Part shown: piece after piece, positions 1-8,371 of the stretch | Layout of the letters: each line of letters begins with the position of its first letter | How positions within the stretch are numbered: position 1 is the first letter of the stretch | Source: Thiobacillus denitrificans | GTDB lineage: Bacteria > Pseudomonadota > Gammaproteobacteria > Burkholderiales > Thiobacillaceae | Length of the DNA stretch: 64,000 bases | Direction of reading: 5' to 3' | Assembly: GCA_002403375.1 (NCBI GenBank) | Contig: DHHQ01000011.1 | Location: forward strand, 1-64,000 | Made by a program: the position numbers and the translations under genes | The notes under the pieces: generated by a model | Told to the model about the DNA's origin: nothing | Database searches by the model: none | What the model saw: only the letters and a program-made list of their open reading frames with translations

Positions 1-254
1 AGCTGCTTGTCGGGAAAGCGCTCGTGCAGGTACTCGCAGATCGCCAGCGAATCCCACACCACGATGTCGCCGTCGTGCAGCGCCGGCACCTTGCCCGAAG
101 GCGACCATTTCGCCAGCGCGGTGGCCGACTCGGGCGTGTACAGCGGAATGCGCACCTCGTCGAAGGGAATGCCGGCCTGGCGCAGCACCAGCCAGGGCCG
201 CAGCGACCAGGACGAGTAGTTCTTGTTGCCGATGGCGAGGGTGAGGGGGGGCAC
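1..254 (-). CDS. Glutathione S-transferase, N-terminal part (runs off the window)
   Basis: Partial gene: only the first 84 codons are inside the window. The reverse-strand translation from a GTG at 254 contains GNKNYSSWSLRPWLVLRQ, KVPALHDGD and SLAICEYL, the pattern of a thioredoxin-fold GST N-terminal domain of the bacterial YfcF/maleylacetoacetate-isomerase-like type, which binds glutathione. The GTG start is supported by an AAGGA seven bases upstream and by the absence of an in-frame ATG. The exact substrate cannot be told from this half. It is divergent from the gspA-like gene. Confidence 0.85.
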   Translation of the reverse strand, partial: MPPLTLAIGNKNYSSWSLRPWLVLRQAGIPFDEVRIPLYTPESATALAKWSPSGKVPALHDGDIVVWDSLAICEYLHERFPDKQ

Positions 255-550
255 GGGGCGATCCTTGGGAGTGGCGATGCGCAAGGCTGAACGAGGGTGA
301 TGGCGGGGTGAAGGTCCGTGACGCATCCCCGCCCGTGGCGATGTTTCCATAGTAATGAATGTCCGGGCTGGCGGGGCTGTCGAATCACGTTCGAAATCTC
401 GCGCTGTTCGCCAGCGTCCACACGGGGCGCAACGCCCATTCCTTGAAATTGCAGTCGAGTGCCTTACGCTTAAAGCGCCCACACACCCGTTGCCGGGCTT
501 GTTTGCTGTGTTTTGACGCGTTTGCCCTGTGGGGAACCGGATCGAGAAAC
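255..550. other. Divergent intergenic region between GST and gspA
   Basis: About 300 bases separating two divergent genes, so it should hold promoters for both. The frame of the downstream gspA gene is open from 359, but that extension has no family resemblance. No repeat, RNA gene or clear operator was seen. Confidence 0.4.
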
Positions 551-2215
551 ATGTCGCATAACACGACCTCAATGTGCCAGAGCTACTTTGGCCTGGCCGA
601 AGCGCCGTTCTCCATCGCGCCCGATCCGCGCTATCTCTACATGAGCCGGCGCCATCAGGAAGCGCTGGCGACCTTGCTCTACGGCGTGGGCAGCGATGGC
701 GGCTTCGTGTTGCTCACGGGCGACGTGGGCGCGGGAAAAACGACCCTGTGCCGCTGCCTGCTCGAGCAGATGCCCGAGACCTGCGATGTGGCGTACGTGT
801 TCAATCCGAAGCTGACGGTGGTGGAACTGCTCTCCACGATCTGCGACGAATTCCGCATCGCTTATCCGCCAGGCAATACCAGCATCAAGTTGTTCGTCGA
901 TTTCATCAATGCCTATCTGCTCGATGCGCATGCCAGGGGCAGGCGCGCGGTGCTGATCATCGACGAGGCGCAGAACCTCTCCGCCGACGTGCTGGAGCAG
1001 ATGCGGCTCCTGACCAACCTGGAAACCCACCAGCGCAAACTGCTGCAAATCATCCTGCTGGGCCAGCCTGAACTCGCAACCATGCTGGAGCGGCCGGAGC
1101 TGCGCCAGCTTGCGCAGCGTATCGTCGCACGCTATCACCTGGGCCCGCTGGGCAAGGCGGAAGTCAAATCCTATGTGTGGCATCGCCTCGAAGTTTCGGG
1201 CGCGAGGCGACAGCTCATCCCGGCTTCGCTGATGGGCAAGGTGCACAGCCTCAGCAACGGTGTCCCGCGACTCATCAACACGCTGTGCGACCGGGCCCTG
1301 CTGGGCGCCTATGTGCAGAACAAGGAACGCGTCGATCGCGCAACGCTTGCGCAGGCGGCACGCGAGGTGTTCCCGCGGACGCGGACGCCTCGCCACAACA
1401 TGCTGCTTGTTGCGGGCAGCGCACTCCTGATCGGGGGGGGCATCGTGATGGCCGCCGCGCTCTATCAGCAGAATCAGCACAAACCCTTCATGACGGCGGC
1501 GCCTGCCGCGCCCGCACGAGCGGCTATCCAGAATGTGCGGATGACGACCGCCCGCCCTGTCGAGGCGCCGTCCCCGCCGGCGGCCCTGGCGGGGACGCTG
1601 GACTGGCCGGCGTCCGTGCCCCAGTCAGGCAGCGAGGCACTCGCTTCTGCGGCCTTGCTTCAGGCCTGGGGGGTCGGCTATCGCGAAGGGGTCGACCTGT
1701 GCCAGCAGGCAGAAGGCGCCGGCCTGAGCTGCCGAACGGCACGCGGCGGACTGGGTGAACTGCGCCACTTGAACCGGCCCGCCATGCTGCACATGCGCAA
1801 CCCTCGAGGGCAGGCGTTCTATGCGACCTTGACGACGCTCGATGACGAGGCCGCGACCTTTGCCATTGGCGACGAGACCGTGGCGGTTGCGCTTGGCGCC
1901 CTGGCGTCGCAGTGGTCGGGGCGCTACACCGTGCTGTGGCGTTTGCCGCCGGACACACAAGGGCCTGTCCGGCTTGGCGAACGCGGCCCTTCCGTGGAAT
2001 GGCTGAGCAGGCACCTTGCGCTGACGCAGGGCGGTGACATGAAAACCACGACAGATCCGGTGTTCGACGCCGACCTGATGCTGCGGGTCAAACGGTTTCA
2101 ACTTGCCCAGGGGCTGGTTCCCGATGGCATTGTCGGCGCCCAGACCCTGATCCGCCTGAGCGGGGTGGCCGATCAGGCTGCCCCGAAGCTGATCGCGGTG
2201 CGCGGGGAAGAATAG
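551..2215 (+). CDS. gspA: GspA/ExeA-type secretion ATPase with peptidoglycan-binding C-terminus
   Basis: Membrane-anchored AAA ATPase of the type II secretion accessory complex GspAB (ExeAB), which helps place the secretin through peptidoglycan. The N-terminus (YFGLAEAPFSIAPDPRYLY) is the family signature. Walker A GDVGAGKTT and Walker B-like VLIIDEAQNL follow. After about 270 residues of AAA domain come one transmembrane segment (LLVAGSALLIGGGIVMAAAL), a proline/alanine linker and a C-terminal region with a PG_binding_1-like motif (FQLAQGLVPDGIVGAQTLIRL). Start chosen at ATG 551; ATG 572 (MCQSYFGL) also fits family alignments. The gspB-like gene begins one base after its stop. No other gsp genes are nearby, which is common for gspAB. 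Confidence 0.88.
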   Translation: MSHNTTSMCQSYFGLAEAPFSIAPDPRYLYMSRRHQEALATLLYGVGSDGGFVLLTGDVGAGKTTLCRCLLEQMPETCDVAYVFNPKLTVVELLSTICDEFRIAYPPGNTSIKLFVDFINAYLLDAHARGRRAVLIIDEAQNLSADVLEQMRLLTNLETHQRKLLQIILLGQPELATMLERPELRQLAQRIVARYHLGPLGKAEVKSYVWHRLEVSGARRQLIPASLMGKVHSLSNGVPRLINTLCDRALLGAYVQNKERVDRATLAQAAREVFPRTRTPRHNMLLVAGSALLIGGGIVMAAALYQQNQHKPFMTAAPAAPARAAIQNVRMTTARPVEAPSPPAALAGTLDWPASVPQSGSEALASAALLQAWGVGYREGVDLCQQAEGAGLSCRTARGGLGELRHLNRPAMLHMRNPRGQAFYATLTTLDDEAATFAIGDETVAVALGALASQWSGRYTVLWRLPPDTQGPVRLGERGPSVEWLSRHLALTQGGDMKTTTDPVFDADLMLRVKRFQLAQGLVPDGIVGAQTLIRLSGVADQAAPKLIAVRGEE

Positions 2216-2216
2216 C

Positions 2217-3035
2217 GTGTCGTATATCCTCGATGCCCTCAGAAAATCCGAGCAGCAGCGCCAGCTTGGCGTGGCGCCAAGTCTGCTCACCGTGCATGCG
2301 ACGTCCGAGCCCGACGCACCGCCCGCGTTCCTGAAATATGGCCTGATTGCGACGGCCCTGATCGGTGCCGGTGTCGCGATTGGGTGGTGGCAGCCATGGC
2401 AGCAGGAGCGCCTGCTGTCTGCCACGGCATCCACCACCGCCACAATGCCCGAGGCGCGAGCACGCGACCCCGTGCCGGCGCCTCTGCCCGTGTTGCCAGA
2501 GGTGGCCCGTGCGCCGGAAATGCCCATGCCTGTGCAGGAAACACGGCTGGCGATGAGGCCGGTCGCGGTCCCCGAAGCGGCTCCGCTGGAACAGGACACG
2601 CATCCGATCGCCAAGGCGCCGCCTGAGACCCGGAAACCGCCCGCCGCTGCCGTCCTCCCGAAGCAGACGGCAACACCTGTCCGCGCGGTCGCGCCGGCAC
2701 CGGCACCGGCGCCGGCGCCAGCAGTTGCGGTTGCTGCGGAGACGCCCGTCGCGCTATTGCAGGAGCACTCCGCCGACGCGGCCCCCGCGGATCCTGCGCA
2801 GGAACAAAAGGTGCTCTTGATGGCCGAGCTGCCTGCGGCGATCCGGCACGAGATCCCTGCGATGTCGTTTCCTGTTCACACCTATTCGGACGCGCCCAAG
2901 GAGCGCATCGTCGGCATCAACGACCGGTTGCTGAGAGAGGGCGAGTACCTCGCACCCGGTCTCAAGCTGGAACTGATCGCGCCTGACGGCGTTGTATTCA
3001 GCTACAAGAAATACCTTTTCCGTCACGGCCTCTAG
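2217..3035 (+). CDS. gspB: GspB/ExeB-like secretion accessory protein
   Basis: Partner of GspA. It starts with GTG at 2217, one base after the gspA stop, so the two are surely co-transcribed. The N-terminus SYILDALRKSEQQRQLG is the hallmark of GspB. It is followed by one transmembrane helix (about residues 40-58), a long Pro/Ala-rich periplasmic linker including an (AP)n stretch near residue 160, and a C-terminal GspB domain ending in LELIAPDGVVFSYKKYLF. The layout of inner-membrane anchor, flexible linker and globular end suits a protein reaching across the periplasm. About 272 residues, a normal size. Confidence 0.88.
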   Translation: MSYILDALRKSEQQRQLGVAPSLLTVHATSEPDAPPAFLKYGLIATALIGAGVAIGWWQPWQQERLLSATASTTATMPEARARDPVPAPLPVLPEVARAPEMPMPVQETRLAMRPVAVPEAAPLEQDTHPIAKAPPETRKPPAAAVLPKQTATPVRAVAPAPAPAPAPAVAVAAETPVALLQEHSADAAPADPAQEQKVLLMAELPAAIRHEIPAMSFPVHTYSDAPKERIVGINDRLLREGEYLAPGLKLELIAPDGVVFSYKKYLFRHGL

Positions 3036-3091
3036 TCCTTCGCGGAAGAAGGGGCGGTGAGGCCTTTCGGAGCTGCCGGCGCGGCGTGTGT

Positions 3092-3292
3092 TTACTTCTT
3101 CTTGGTGGAAATGCCGAACGGCACGTAGGTCGGGCACCAGCCGATGAGGCTGGTCACCAGGAAGGCCACCGCGACGATGCCCAGAACGATCGCTGCCGTC
3201 CCGGTGATCTGGCCGGTGAAATACAGGACCGCGATGATCGCGACCACGGCGAGGCGAATGACCTTGTCTGCGGTACCCATGTTCTGTTTCAT
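3092..3292 (-). CDS. DUF2892 (YgaP-type) small membrane protein
   Basis: A 66-residue protein with two hydrophobic helices (VIRLAVVAIIAVLYF and AAIVLGIVAVAFLVTSLIGW) followed by CPTYVPFGIST, the CPxYxxxGIxT ending typical of the DUF2892/YgaP transmembrane family. In other bacteria this unit is free-standing or fused to rhodanese domains; its function is unknown. The ATG at 3292 (MKQNMGTADK) was chosen over a longer upstream start because AGGGAG lies at the right distance. Convergent with gspB. Confidence 0.8.
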   Translation of the reverse strand: MKQNMGTADKVIRLAVVAIIAVLYFTGQITGTAAIVLGIVAVAFLVTSLIGWCPTYVPFGISTKKK

Positions 3293-3332
3293 TCTTTGCT
3301 CCCTTTGTCTGGTTCGGAGTCTTGAGAATAGC

Positions 3333-3422
3333 CTAGGCCAGCTGCCGGACAAGCAACACCAGTCCCGTGATCACGGCAAGGCACAGCATGCACGCCAGGA
3401 TGAGCTTCACGTACTTGGGCAT
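3333..3422 (-). CDS. Possible 29-residue hydrophobic peptide
   Basis: A short reverse-strand frame, MPKYVKLILACMLCLAVITG followed by LVLLVRQLA, forms one predicted membrane helix with a basic N-terminus. It ends 40 bases upstream of the DUF2892 start, on the same strand. An in-frame open stretch extends upstream to a TTG at 3473. No clear ribosome binding site was found at either start. It could be a genuine small membrane protein or chance. Confidence 0.35.
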   Translation of the reverse strand: MPKYVKLILACMLCLAVITGLVLLVRQLA

Positions 3423-3754
3423 GGGCGTGTCGCCGTCGCGCCATGAAATGGCAGATGGTTTCTTTATAGCCAAGGAAACGGCCGCAGGCCGCTCTCTGTC
3501 ACGCGTGTTGCCAAGCGTTCGCAGCGCTTCGTGGCCGCAAAAGGCATAATCGCGAAGCGCCGATCACACTGTATTGGCCGCAGCCAGCCGCCGGCGAACA
3601 ACGAGCCAAACGAAAAAGGGAAGGGGCAAACCTTGGAAGGCACTGAAGGCATCGAAAGCCAGATCCTCATGCAGGCAATGGGCACGCACGCGCCATCGGA
3701 CACGGCGCGCCAGAAAAACGTCCGGCCCTCACTGCCTTTCGCGCTTATCCAGGA
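3423..3754. other. Intergenic region, no supported gene
   Basis: About 330 bases before the DUF817 gene. Open frames here are short, overlap each other on both strands and show no recognisable domain. No convincing repeat, terminator or RNA was seen. Confidence 0.4.
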
Positions 3755-4600
3755 ATGAAATTAAGCACGCTCGACGACCATCTCCTCCGGCCACGCATCG
3801 GCGCGGGATTGAGCGGGGCGCGTCGCCATGCGCTCGAGTTCCTCTATTTCGGCATCAAGGAGGCACGTGCGAGCCTGTTTGCGGGACTGTTCTTCGCGGC
3901 CGTGTTTCTGGTGCCACGCGAAGGCTTGCTGGGTGTGCCGCGCTATGATGCCCTGCTTGTCATCGCGGTCGCCATTCAGGCCTGGATGGTGTGGGCGAAG
4001 CTGGAAACCATGGACGAACTCAAGGCGATCACGGTGTTCCACCTGGTCGGTTTCGCCCTCGAAGTCTTCAAGACATCGAGCGGAATCAAGTCGTGGGCCT
4101 ATCCGGACTTCGCCTATACGAAGGTGCTGGGCGTTCCGCTGTTCTCGGGGTTCATGTACGCGGCCGTGGGCAGCTACATCATCCAGGCGTGGCGCCTGCT
4201 CGACCTGCAGGTGAAGCATCACCCGCCCCACTGGATGGCCGCGCTGATCGCCCTGCTGATCTACGCCAACTTCTTCACCCATCACTACATCGGCGACTAC
4301 CGCTGGTACATCGCCGCCTGCGCGCTTGGGCTTTACGCCAGAGCCACCGTCGTTTTCCGCCCGTTCGACCGCGAGCGCAGCATGCCGTTGCTGGTCTCGT
4401 TCGTGCTGATCGGCTTCTTCATCTGGCTCGCCGAGAACATCAGCACCTTCTTCGGCATCTGGAAGTACCCGAACCAGATGGGCGCCTGGTCCACCGTGCA
4501 TCTCGGCAAATGGAGTTCCTGGTCGTTGCTGGTCATCATGACGTTCACCATTGTCGCCAACCTGAAGCACATCAAGCGGCGCATACATGTGCCGGCGTGA
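3755..4600 (+). CDS. DUF817 family integral membrane protein
   Basis: A 281-residue polytopic membrane protein with about eight hydrophobic segments. It has the features of the DUF817 (YoaT-like) family: an early LEFLYFGIKEARASLF, the block TSSGIKSWAYPDFAYTK and a near C-terminal WLAENISTFFGIWKYPNQ. Its biochemical role is unknown. The ATG at 3755 directly follows an AGGA, so the ribosome binding site is poorly spaced. It stands alone; the next gene downstream is on the opposite strand and belongs to a different sort of DNA. Confidence 0.85.
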   Translation: MKLSTLDDHLLRPRIGAGLSGARRHALEFLYFGIKEARASLFAGLFFAAVFLVPREGLLGVPRYDALLVIAVAIQAWMVWAKLETMDELKAITVFHLVGFALEVFKTSSGIKSWAYPDFAYTKVLGVPLFSGFMYAAVGSYIIQAWRLLDLQVKHHPPHWMAALIALLIYANFFTHHYIGDYRWYIAACALGLYARATVVFRPFDRERSMPLLVSFVLIGFFIWLAENISTFFGIWKYPNQMGAWSTVHLGKWSSWSLLVIMTFTIVANLKHIKRRIHVPA

Positions 4601-4782
4601 ACCGGGGGCTGTTCCCTATTGCCTCGTTGGCGCGCGGGCCGAAAGTCATTTGAGCCAACCCCTCTGAATCCGTGCGGAAAAAACTTGCAGAAAACCAGGT
4701 GAACCTCAGCGGGAAGAGGGAGGAGCTGAACGAGCCAAAAACCAATTCGACAATAAAGTGAATCCGAGCACGAACTAACCCT

Positions 4783-5250
4783 TTAGGTCAGTCCTCGCTT
4801 CTCGAGGGCAAAACGAATTCGCTCCACACATTCAAGTGGGCTTCCGGTCACTTCATGCTCCCATAGGCGCACCACTGCCCATCCCATCGCGGCTAGTTTT
4901 TTGTCGGCTTCCAAATCCCTGGCTTGGTTGCGCATGATCTTGGAGAGCCAGAATTCTGATCTGGTCTTCGGGTGTGTTCCGTGTTGGGGGCAACCATGCC
5001 AAAAGCAGCCGTCAACGAAGATGGCGACTTTGTTTGCGGGAAAGATAATGTCGGGGCTCCCGGGTAGGCGTGGTTTTGCCTGGAGGCGGTAGTGCAAACC
5101 GGCGGCCCAGAGCGCACGCCGCAGCAATAGCTCAGGTGCTGTTCCGCTATGTCGGACCCGCCCCATGAGCCGGCTACGCGCGGCTGTTGGGGGCGAGTCA
5201 TCACAAGTTTTCGAGGACAGTCGCGATCCGCCCAATGTTTTTCTGGACAT
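4783..5250 (-). CDS. vsr: Very-short-patch-repair (Vsr) endonuclease
   Basis: Nicks DNA next to the T of T:G mismatches that arise when 5-methylcytosine deaminates, and so is paired with C5-methyltransferases. The core VAIFVDGCFWHGCPQH holds the family's catalytic Asp and zinc/active-site His and Cys. RHSGTAPELLLRRALW and PGSPDIIFP before it, and MGWAVVRLWEHEV after it, complete the Vsr fold. The start is uncertain: the frame overlaps the end of the upstream ATPase gene, with ATGs at 5280, 5250 and 5166; 5250 gives a family-like length. It is the last gene of the dcm-ATPase-vsr run and clearly less GC-rich than the flanks. Confidence 0.87.
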   Translation of the reverse strand: MSRKTLGGSRLSSKTCDDSPPTAARSRLMGRVRHSGTAPELLLRRALWAAGLHYRLQAKPRLPGSPDIIFPANKVAIFVDGCFWHGCPQHGTHPKTRSEFWLSKIMRNQARDLEADKKLAAMGWAVVRLWEHEVTGSPLECVERIRFALEKRGLT

Positions 5251-7222
5251 CAAGATAGCTCTGATAAGCCAGCTTGGCATTCCTGATTAATCCTTCGTAA
5301 GTTAGGAAGCGCATGTTGTAAGCCGCCAAGGCCTGTTCCTGCGCTAAGTCAGTAGCTGGCTTTTTTGATGTTAAAAAGAACACGTCAATTCCGGGTTGGT
5401 GACCATTCAAACCACCAAAATCAGGATGTTCTTTATAGTATTGCTGCATGGCACGAATGTATTTCCGGCCTTGTTGCTCCAAATCATCGGCTTGAACTTT
5501 CAAGCCAGGCCGTTTAAGTTCTATGATGACGTGCCTGCCTGCCGTAGTGCGGTACGCGATATCAAGCCGCGCGCCGTGGTCCGCATCTGGGCACGCTCTC
5601 TTGAGCTCCTTGGTTAAGGTTAATTCCCACTCTTCACTACCAGTCACCCGATCCCATGATGGATCAAGCAGCCAGAGGTGCTTGAACAAGTATTCCTGTG
5701 CGACCTTCTCAAGCTTCCCGGCATCAACGATTTCTTCCTCGAACTTTCGGATGACTTCGAGTCTGGTGCGGACGATGTCCAGGTAGTAGCTCTCTTCAAG
5801 ATCGTCCAAGGCCGTAAAGATGGCTTGAAATTCTGGGCTAAGCACGTCTGTAATTGCCTCAAGCGCATCCAGTTGATGACGAGCCCGTAGTTTCTCGAAA
5901 CCGACTACAGCGCTCTTGTATAAAAGGCGCTTCGCCTCGGTGTTTTTCAGGTCGTCATTGTTCAAGTTGAGCTTGCTAATGGATGTCATTAAACGGTCTG
6001 CCGCCTTTTTGTCCCGCCGGTCAGGGAAGCTGTTGATCCATTTTTCGATTTCTGGATTTTTATCCGGAGCATTGCTATAACCCTGCGCAATGCGCCAGTC
6101 ATCCCATCGGTCCCGAATTTGTGTCAACGTCGTTTTTAGGTGCCGCCGCAATGCCTGAAACTTCTCGTCATCGTGTTTTATGGCCTCCCGGCTCGCTGTT
6201 GCGCGGTCTATATCGTCCTGATCCAGGAAATCGGCATGTACCTCACCCACAAGGTAACTGTTGAAATAACGGGCGTCGCCTAACTCCGCCAGGATGTCCT
6301 CTTGAAACAGCCGCCCATTTGCAAAAACCGAAATTCGATTCAGGCTTTCGTCCCCTTTCCCAAGCTTGGCCGGCAGATTCACCGTGGCGATGGCGCCTCT
6401 GACAATAAGTCCAGCAATGTCACCTGCAATAACGCCATCGATTTCTTCAACACACGAATGCTCTACGCCGGTGGCGTCGTCGGTGAATTTGGCAAGGTTG
6501 GGGGCTAGCGCGACTATTTGGTCACGAGACGTCTCGTCGAAATGCCACAGAAACTGGAGATCGCTATAAAACCCTGCGTCCTTTCGGGTCACCAATGAGC
6601 CATTCAGCATGACTTCGAAAGTATCACTAAACACCCCGAAGCGACGAGCTAGGCGAGGGCGGAGAAAATCTGCTGTTCGATTGATCTTGGTGTTAAGTTC
6701 GCGTAGTGAAATCCGTGTTCCGTGCGCAGCGACGAAGTCTTCGGGCACTGCCATCTCCTCTACGGGGTAGTCGATTGGGTTGTCTGCCCCGTCTGCCTGC
6801 TGGACCTGCTCGCGAAGTTTTTTAACATCAATACGGAAAGCCACGGCGTCTGAGTTCTCTGCGCGAGTGACAATGTCAATCTGGTTCGCCAGGGAGAACA
6901 TGGCGAGTTTTCCGATCCCTTTTCGGCCCATTACTCGACGTTTCCCACTTCGACTCATGTGACCGTTTATTTCCCGTACCCGGCGACTATAGCCAACCTT
7001 GAGAAACTTTCCTGCCACATCGTCGAAGGTCATTCCGTGGCCGTCGTCTTCGACGACTATGTGATCGTGGTCAGGATCCACTTCAATCACTATCTTGGCT
7101 GCATCAGCATCCCACGCGTTAGAAATGATCTCTGTCACTACGGCCGGGGTTGAGCTGTAAAGCCCGATCCCCAAGTGGTTCAGTACATTCAGCTCGATAT
7201 GAAACTTAAGTTCGTTGGCCAT
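5201..7222 (-). CDS. GHKL (MutL/MORC-like) ATPase fused to a PD-(D/E)xK nuclease-like domain
   Basis: The N-terminal 150 residues carry the GHKL ATP-binding motifs: N-box EIISNAWDAD, G1 VEDDGHGM and G2 GRKGIGKLA. A long middle region follows. Near the C-terminus, roughly residues 550-575, comes LDIAY...VIIELKRPG, where D554, E568 and K570 match the D...ExK pattern of restriction-like nucleases and the ELKRP signature of the DUF4263 (Shedu-type) group. MutL-like/MORC ATPases next to methyltransferases and Vsr are known from comparative genomics of restriction systems. ATG 7222 was chosen; a TTG at 7234 would overlap the dcm stop by 4 bases. Its likely role is ATP-gated DNA recognition or cleavage in a modification-linked defence system, by inference. 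Confidence 0.82.
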   Translation of the reverse strand: MANELKFHIELNVLNHLGIGLYSSTPAVVTEIISNAWDADAAKIVIEVDPDHDHIVVEDDGHGMTFDDVAGKFLKVGYSRRVREINGHMSRSGKRRVMGRKGIGKLAMFSLANQIDIVTRAENSDAVAFRIDVKKLREQVQQADGADNPIDYPVEEMAVPEDFVAAHGTRISLRELNTKINRTADFLRPRLARRFGVFSDTFEVMLNGSLVTRKDAGFYSDLQFLWHFDETSRDQIVALAPNLAKFTDDATGVEHSCVEEIDGVIAGDIAGLIVRGAIATVNLPAKLGKGDESLNRISVFANGRLFQEDILAELGDARYFNSYLVGEVHADFLDQDDIDRATASREAIKHDDEKFQALRRHLKTTLTQIRDRWDDWRIAQGYSNAPDKNPEIEKWINSFPDRRDKKAADRLMTSISKLNLNNDDLKNTEAKRLLYKSAVVGFEKLRARHQLDALEAITDVLSPEFQAIFTALDDLEESYYLDIVRTRLEVIRKFEEEIVDAGKLEKVAQEYLFKHLWLLDPSWDRVTGSEEWELTLTKELKRACPDADHGARLDIAYRTTAGRHVIIELKRPGLKVQADDLEQQGRKYIRAMQQYYKEHPDFGGLNGHQPGIDVFFLTSKKPATDLAQEQALAAYNMRFLTYEGLIRNAKLAYQSYLDVQKNIGRIATVLENL

Positions 7223-7230
7223 TGGTGTTC

Positions 7231-8262
7231 TCAAGCAGCGTCATTCACATGGGCCACAAAGACTTGGCCGACAACTTCGCCCAAGCGAGGAGGGACTGCG
7301 TTCCCAATCATCCTACCTACCGCCGCAAAATGTGCTGTCTCACCTGGCGCCACAAATTTATAGTCATTCGGGAATGATTGGAGGATGGCCGCCTCACGCA
7401 GTGTGATGCTCCGATCCTGCTCCGGGTGGCCGAAACGGCCTGTGCCAAAGTTGTAGCACTGAGTTGTCATCGTCGGGGCCGGTTTGTCCCATCGCATGCG
7501 TGCATAGACACTACGGTAAGAGGCACCGGTGAGCGCTTTGTGGCAGGGCGAACGCAGTTCTTCTGGCCACTCTTCCCATGTCCCACCAGGCTTAGACGCA
7601 CGGATACGTTGGAGATTGATCGGCGTGAGGCTACGTGCTTTGTGTAATGGATCAGTTGCATCAGTCTCGCCGGCATCAAGTTCGGGTAAATGCCCGATGG
7701 CATCCCTTACGGTGCGTGCCGGCCCGAAAGCTGGCGGAAGGCTGGCAGGTCCAAGACGCGATGCGATGAGTACGAAACGGCGCCGTTCCTGAGGTATGCC
7801 GTAATCGGCGCAGCGTACCCGCCGGGCATCGACGTGGTATCCCATCTCCTTTAAGGTTCTTACGAAGCCGTGGTAAGGCGCATGATTGGTCACCCTGGGC
7901 ACGTTTTCCATAGTGACCAGTTCTGGTTTTAGTTCGCGCACAAGACGGGCAAATTCACCCAGCAAGCCCCACTTTGTTTCGTCCTTCTTCTCGCAGCTGT
8001 TGGCCAGTGTAGAAAATGGTTGGCAGGGCGCACATCCAGCTAACAGACGAATCGCACCAGGCGAATACCAATTCGCTAAATCCGCGCCGCTCAGTTCAGC
8101 AACACTCTGGGTTACGAATGTCGCACCGTTGTTGGATTCATACGGGTATTTGCAGACTGGATCGATGTCGTAGCCGGCGCGGACTCGTATGCCTGCAGAA
8201 CGTAATCCGCATGTCAAGCCCCCGACCCCACAGAACAAATCCACTGCCTCGATAACTGACAT
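7231..8262 (-). CDS. DNA (cytosine-5) methyltransferase
   Basis: Transfers a methyl group from SAM to cytosine C5. All key motifs are present: I DLFCGVGG, IV GCAPCQPFS with the catalytic Cys, VI ENVP, VIII CADYGIPQERRR and X GNAVPP. The target-recognition region lies between VIII and X. The start at ATG 8262 (MSVIEAVDLFC) is backed by GGAG five bases upstream. Its stop abuts the start of the GHKL ATPase gene, so the three genes dcm-ATPase-vsr form one transcription unit. Target site unknown. Confidence 0.93.
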   Translation of the reverse strand: MSVIEAVDLFCGVGGLTCGLRSAGIRVRAGYDIDPVCKYPYESNNGATFVTQSVAELSGADLANWYSPGAIRLLAGCAPCQPFSTLANSCEKKDETKWGLLGEFARLVRELKPELVTMENVPRVTNHAPYHGFVRTLKEMGYHVDARRVRCADYGIPQERRRFVLIASRLGPASLPPAFGPARTVRDAIGHLPELDAGETDATDPLHKARSLTPINLQRIRASKPGGTWEEWPEELRSPCHKALTGASYRSVYARMRWDKPAPTMTTQCYNFGTGRFGHPEQDRSITLREAAILQSFPNDYKFVAPGETAHFAAVGRMIGNAVPPRLGEVVGQVFVAHVNDAA

Positions 8263-8371
8263 CACGACTCCGCTCTTATCCGAGCGCATTCTATCAACCT
8301 GCCAGCGTTCCCGTATCCCTGCCTACTCTTGGTGGTTTGAGCGCAGTTCAAGGCGATGTGCTTTCCATTAA

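Noticed and set aside
359..550. Longer N-terminus for GspA
   Set aside because: The 64 extra residues show no family similarity. The signature YFGLAEAPFS begins just after the ATGs at 551/572.
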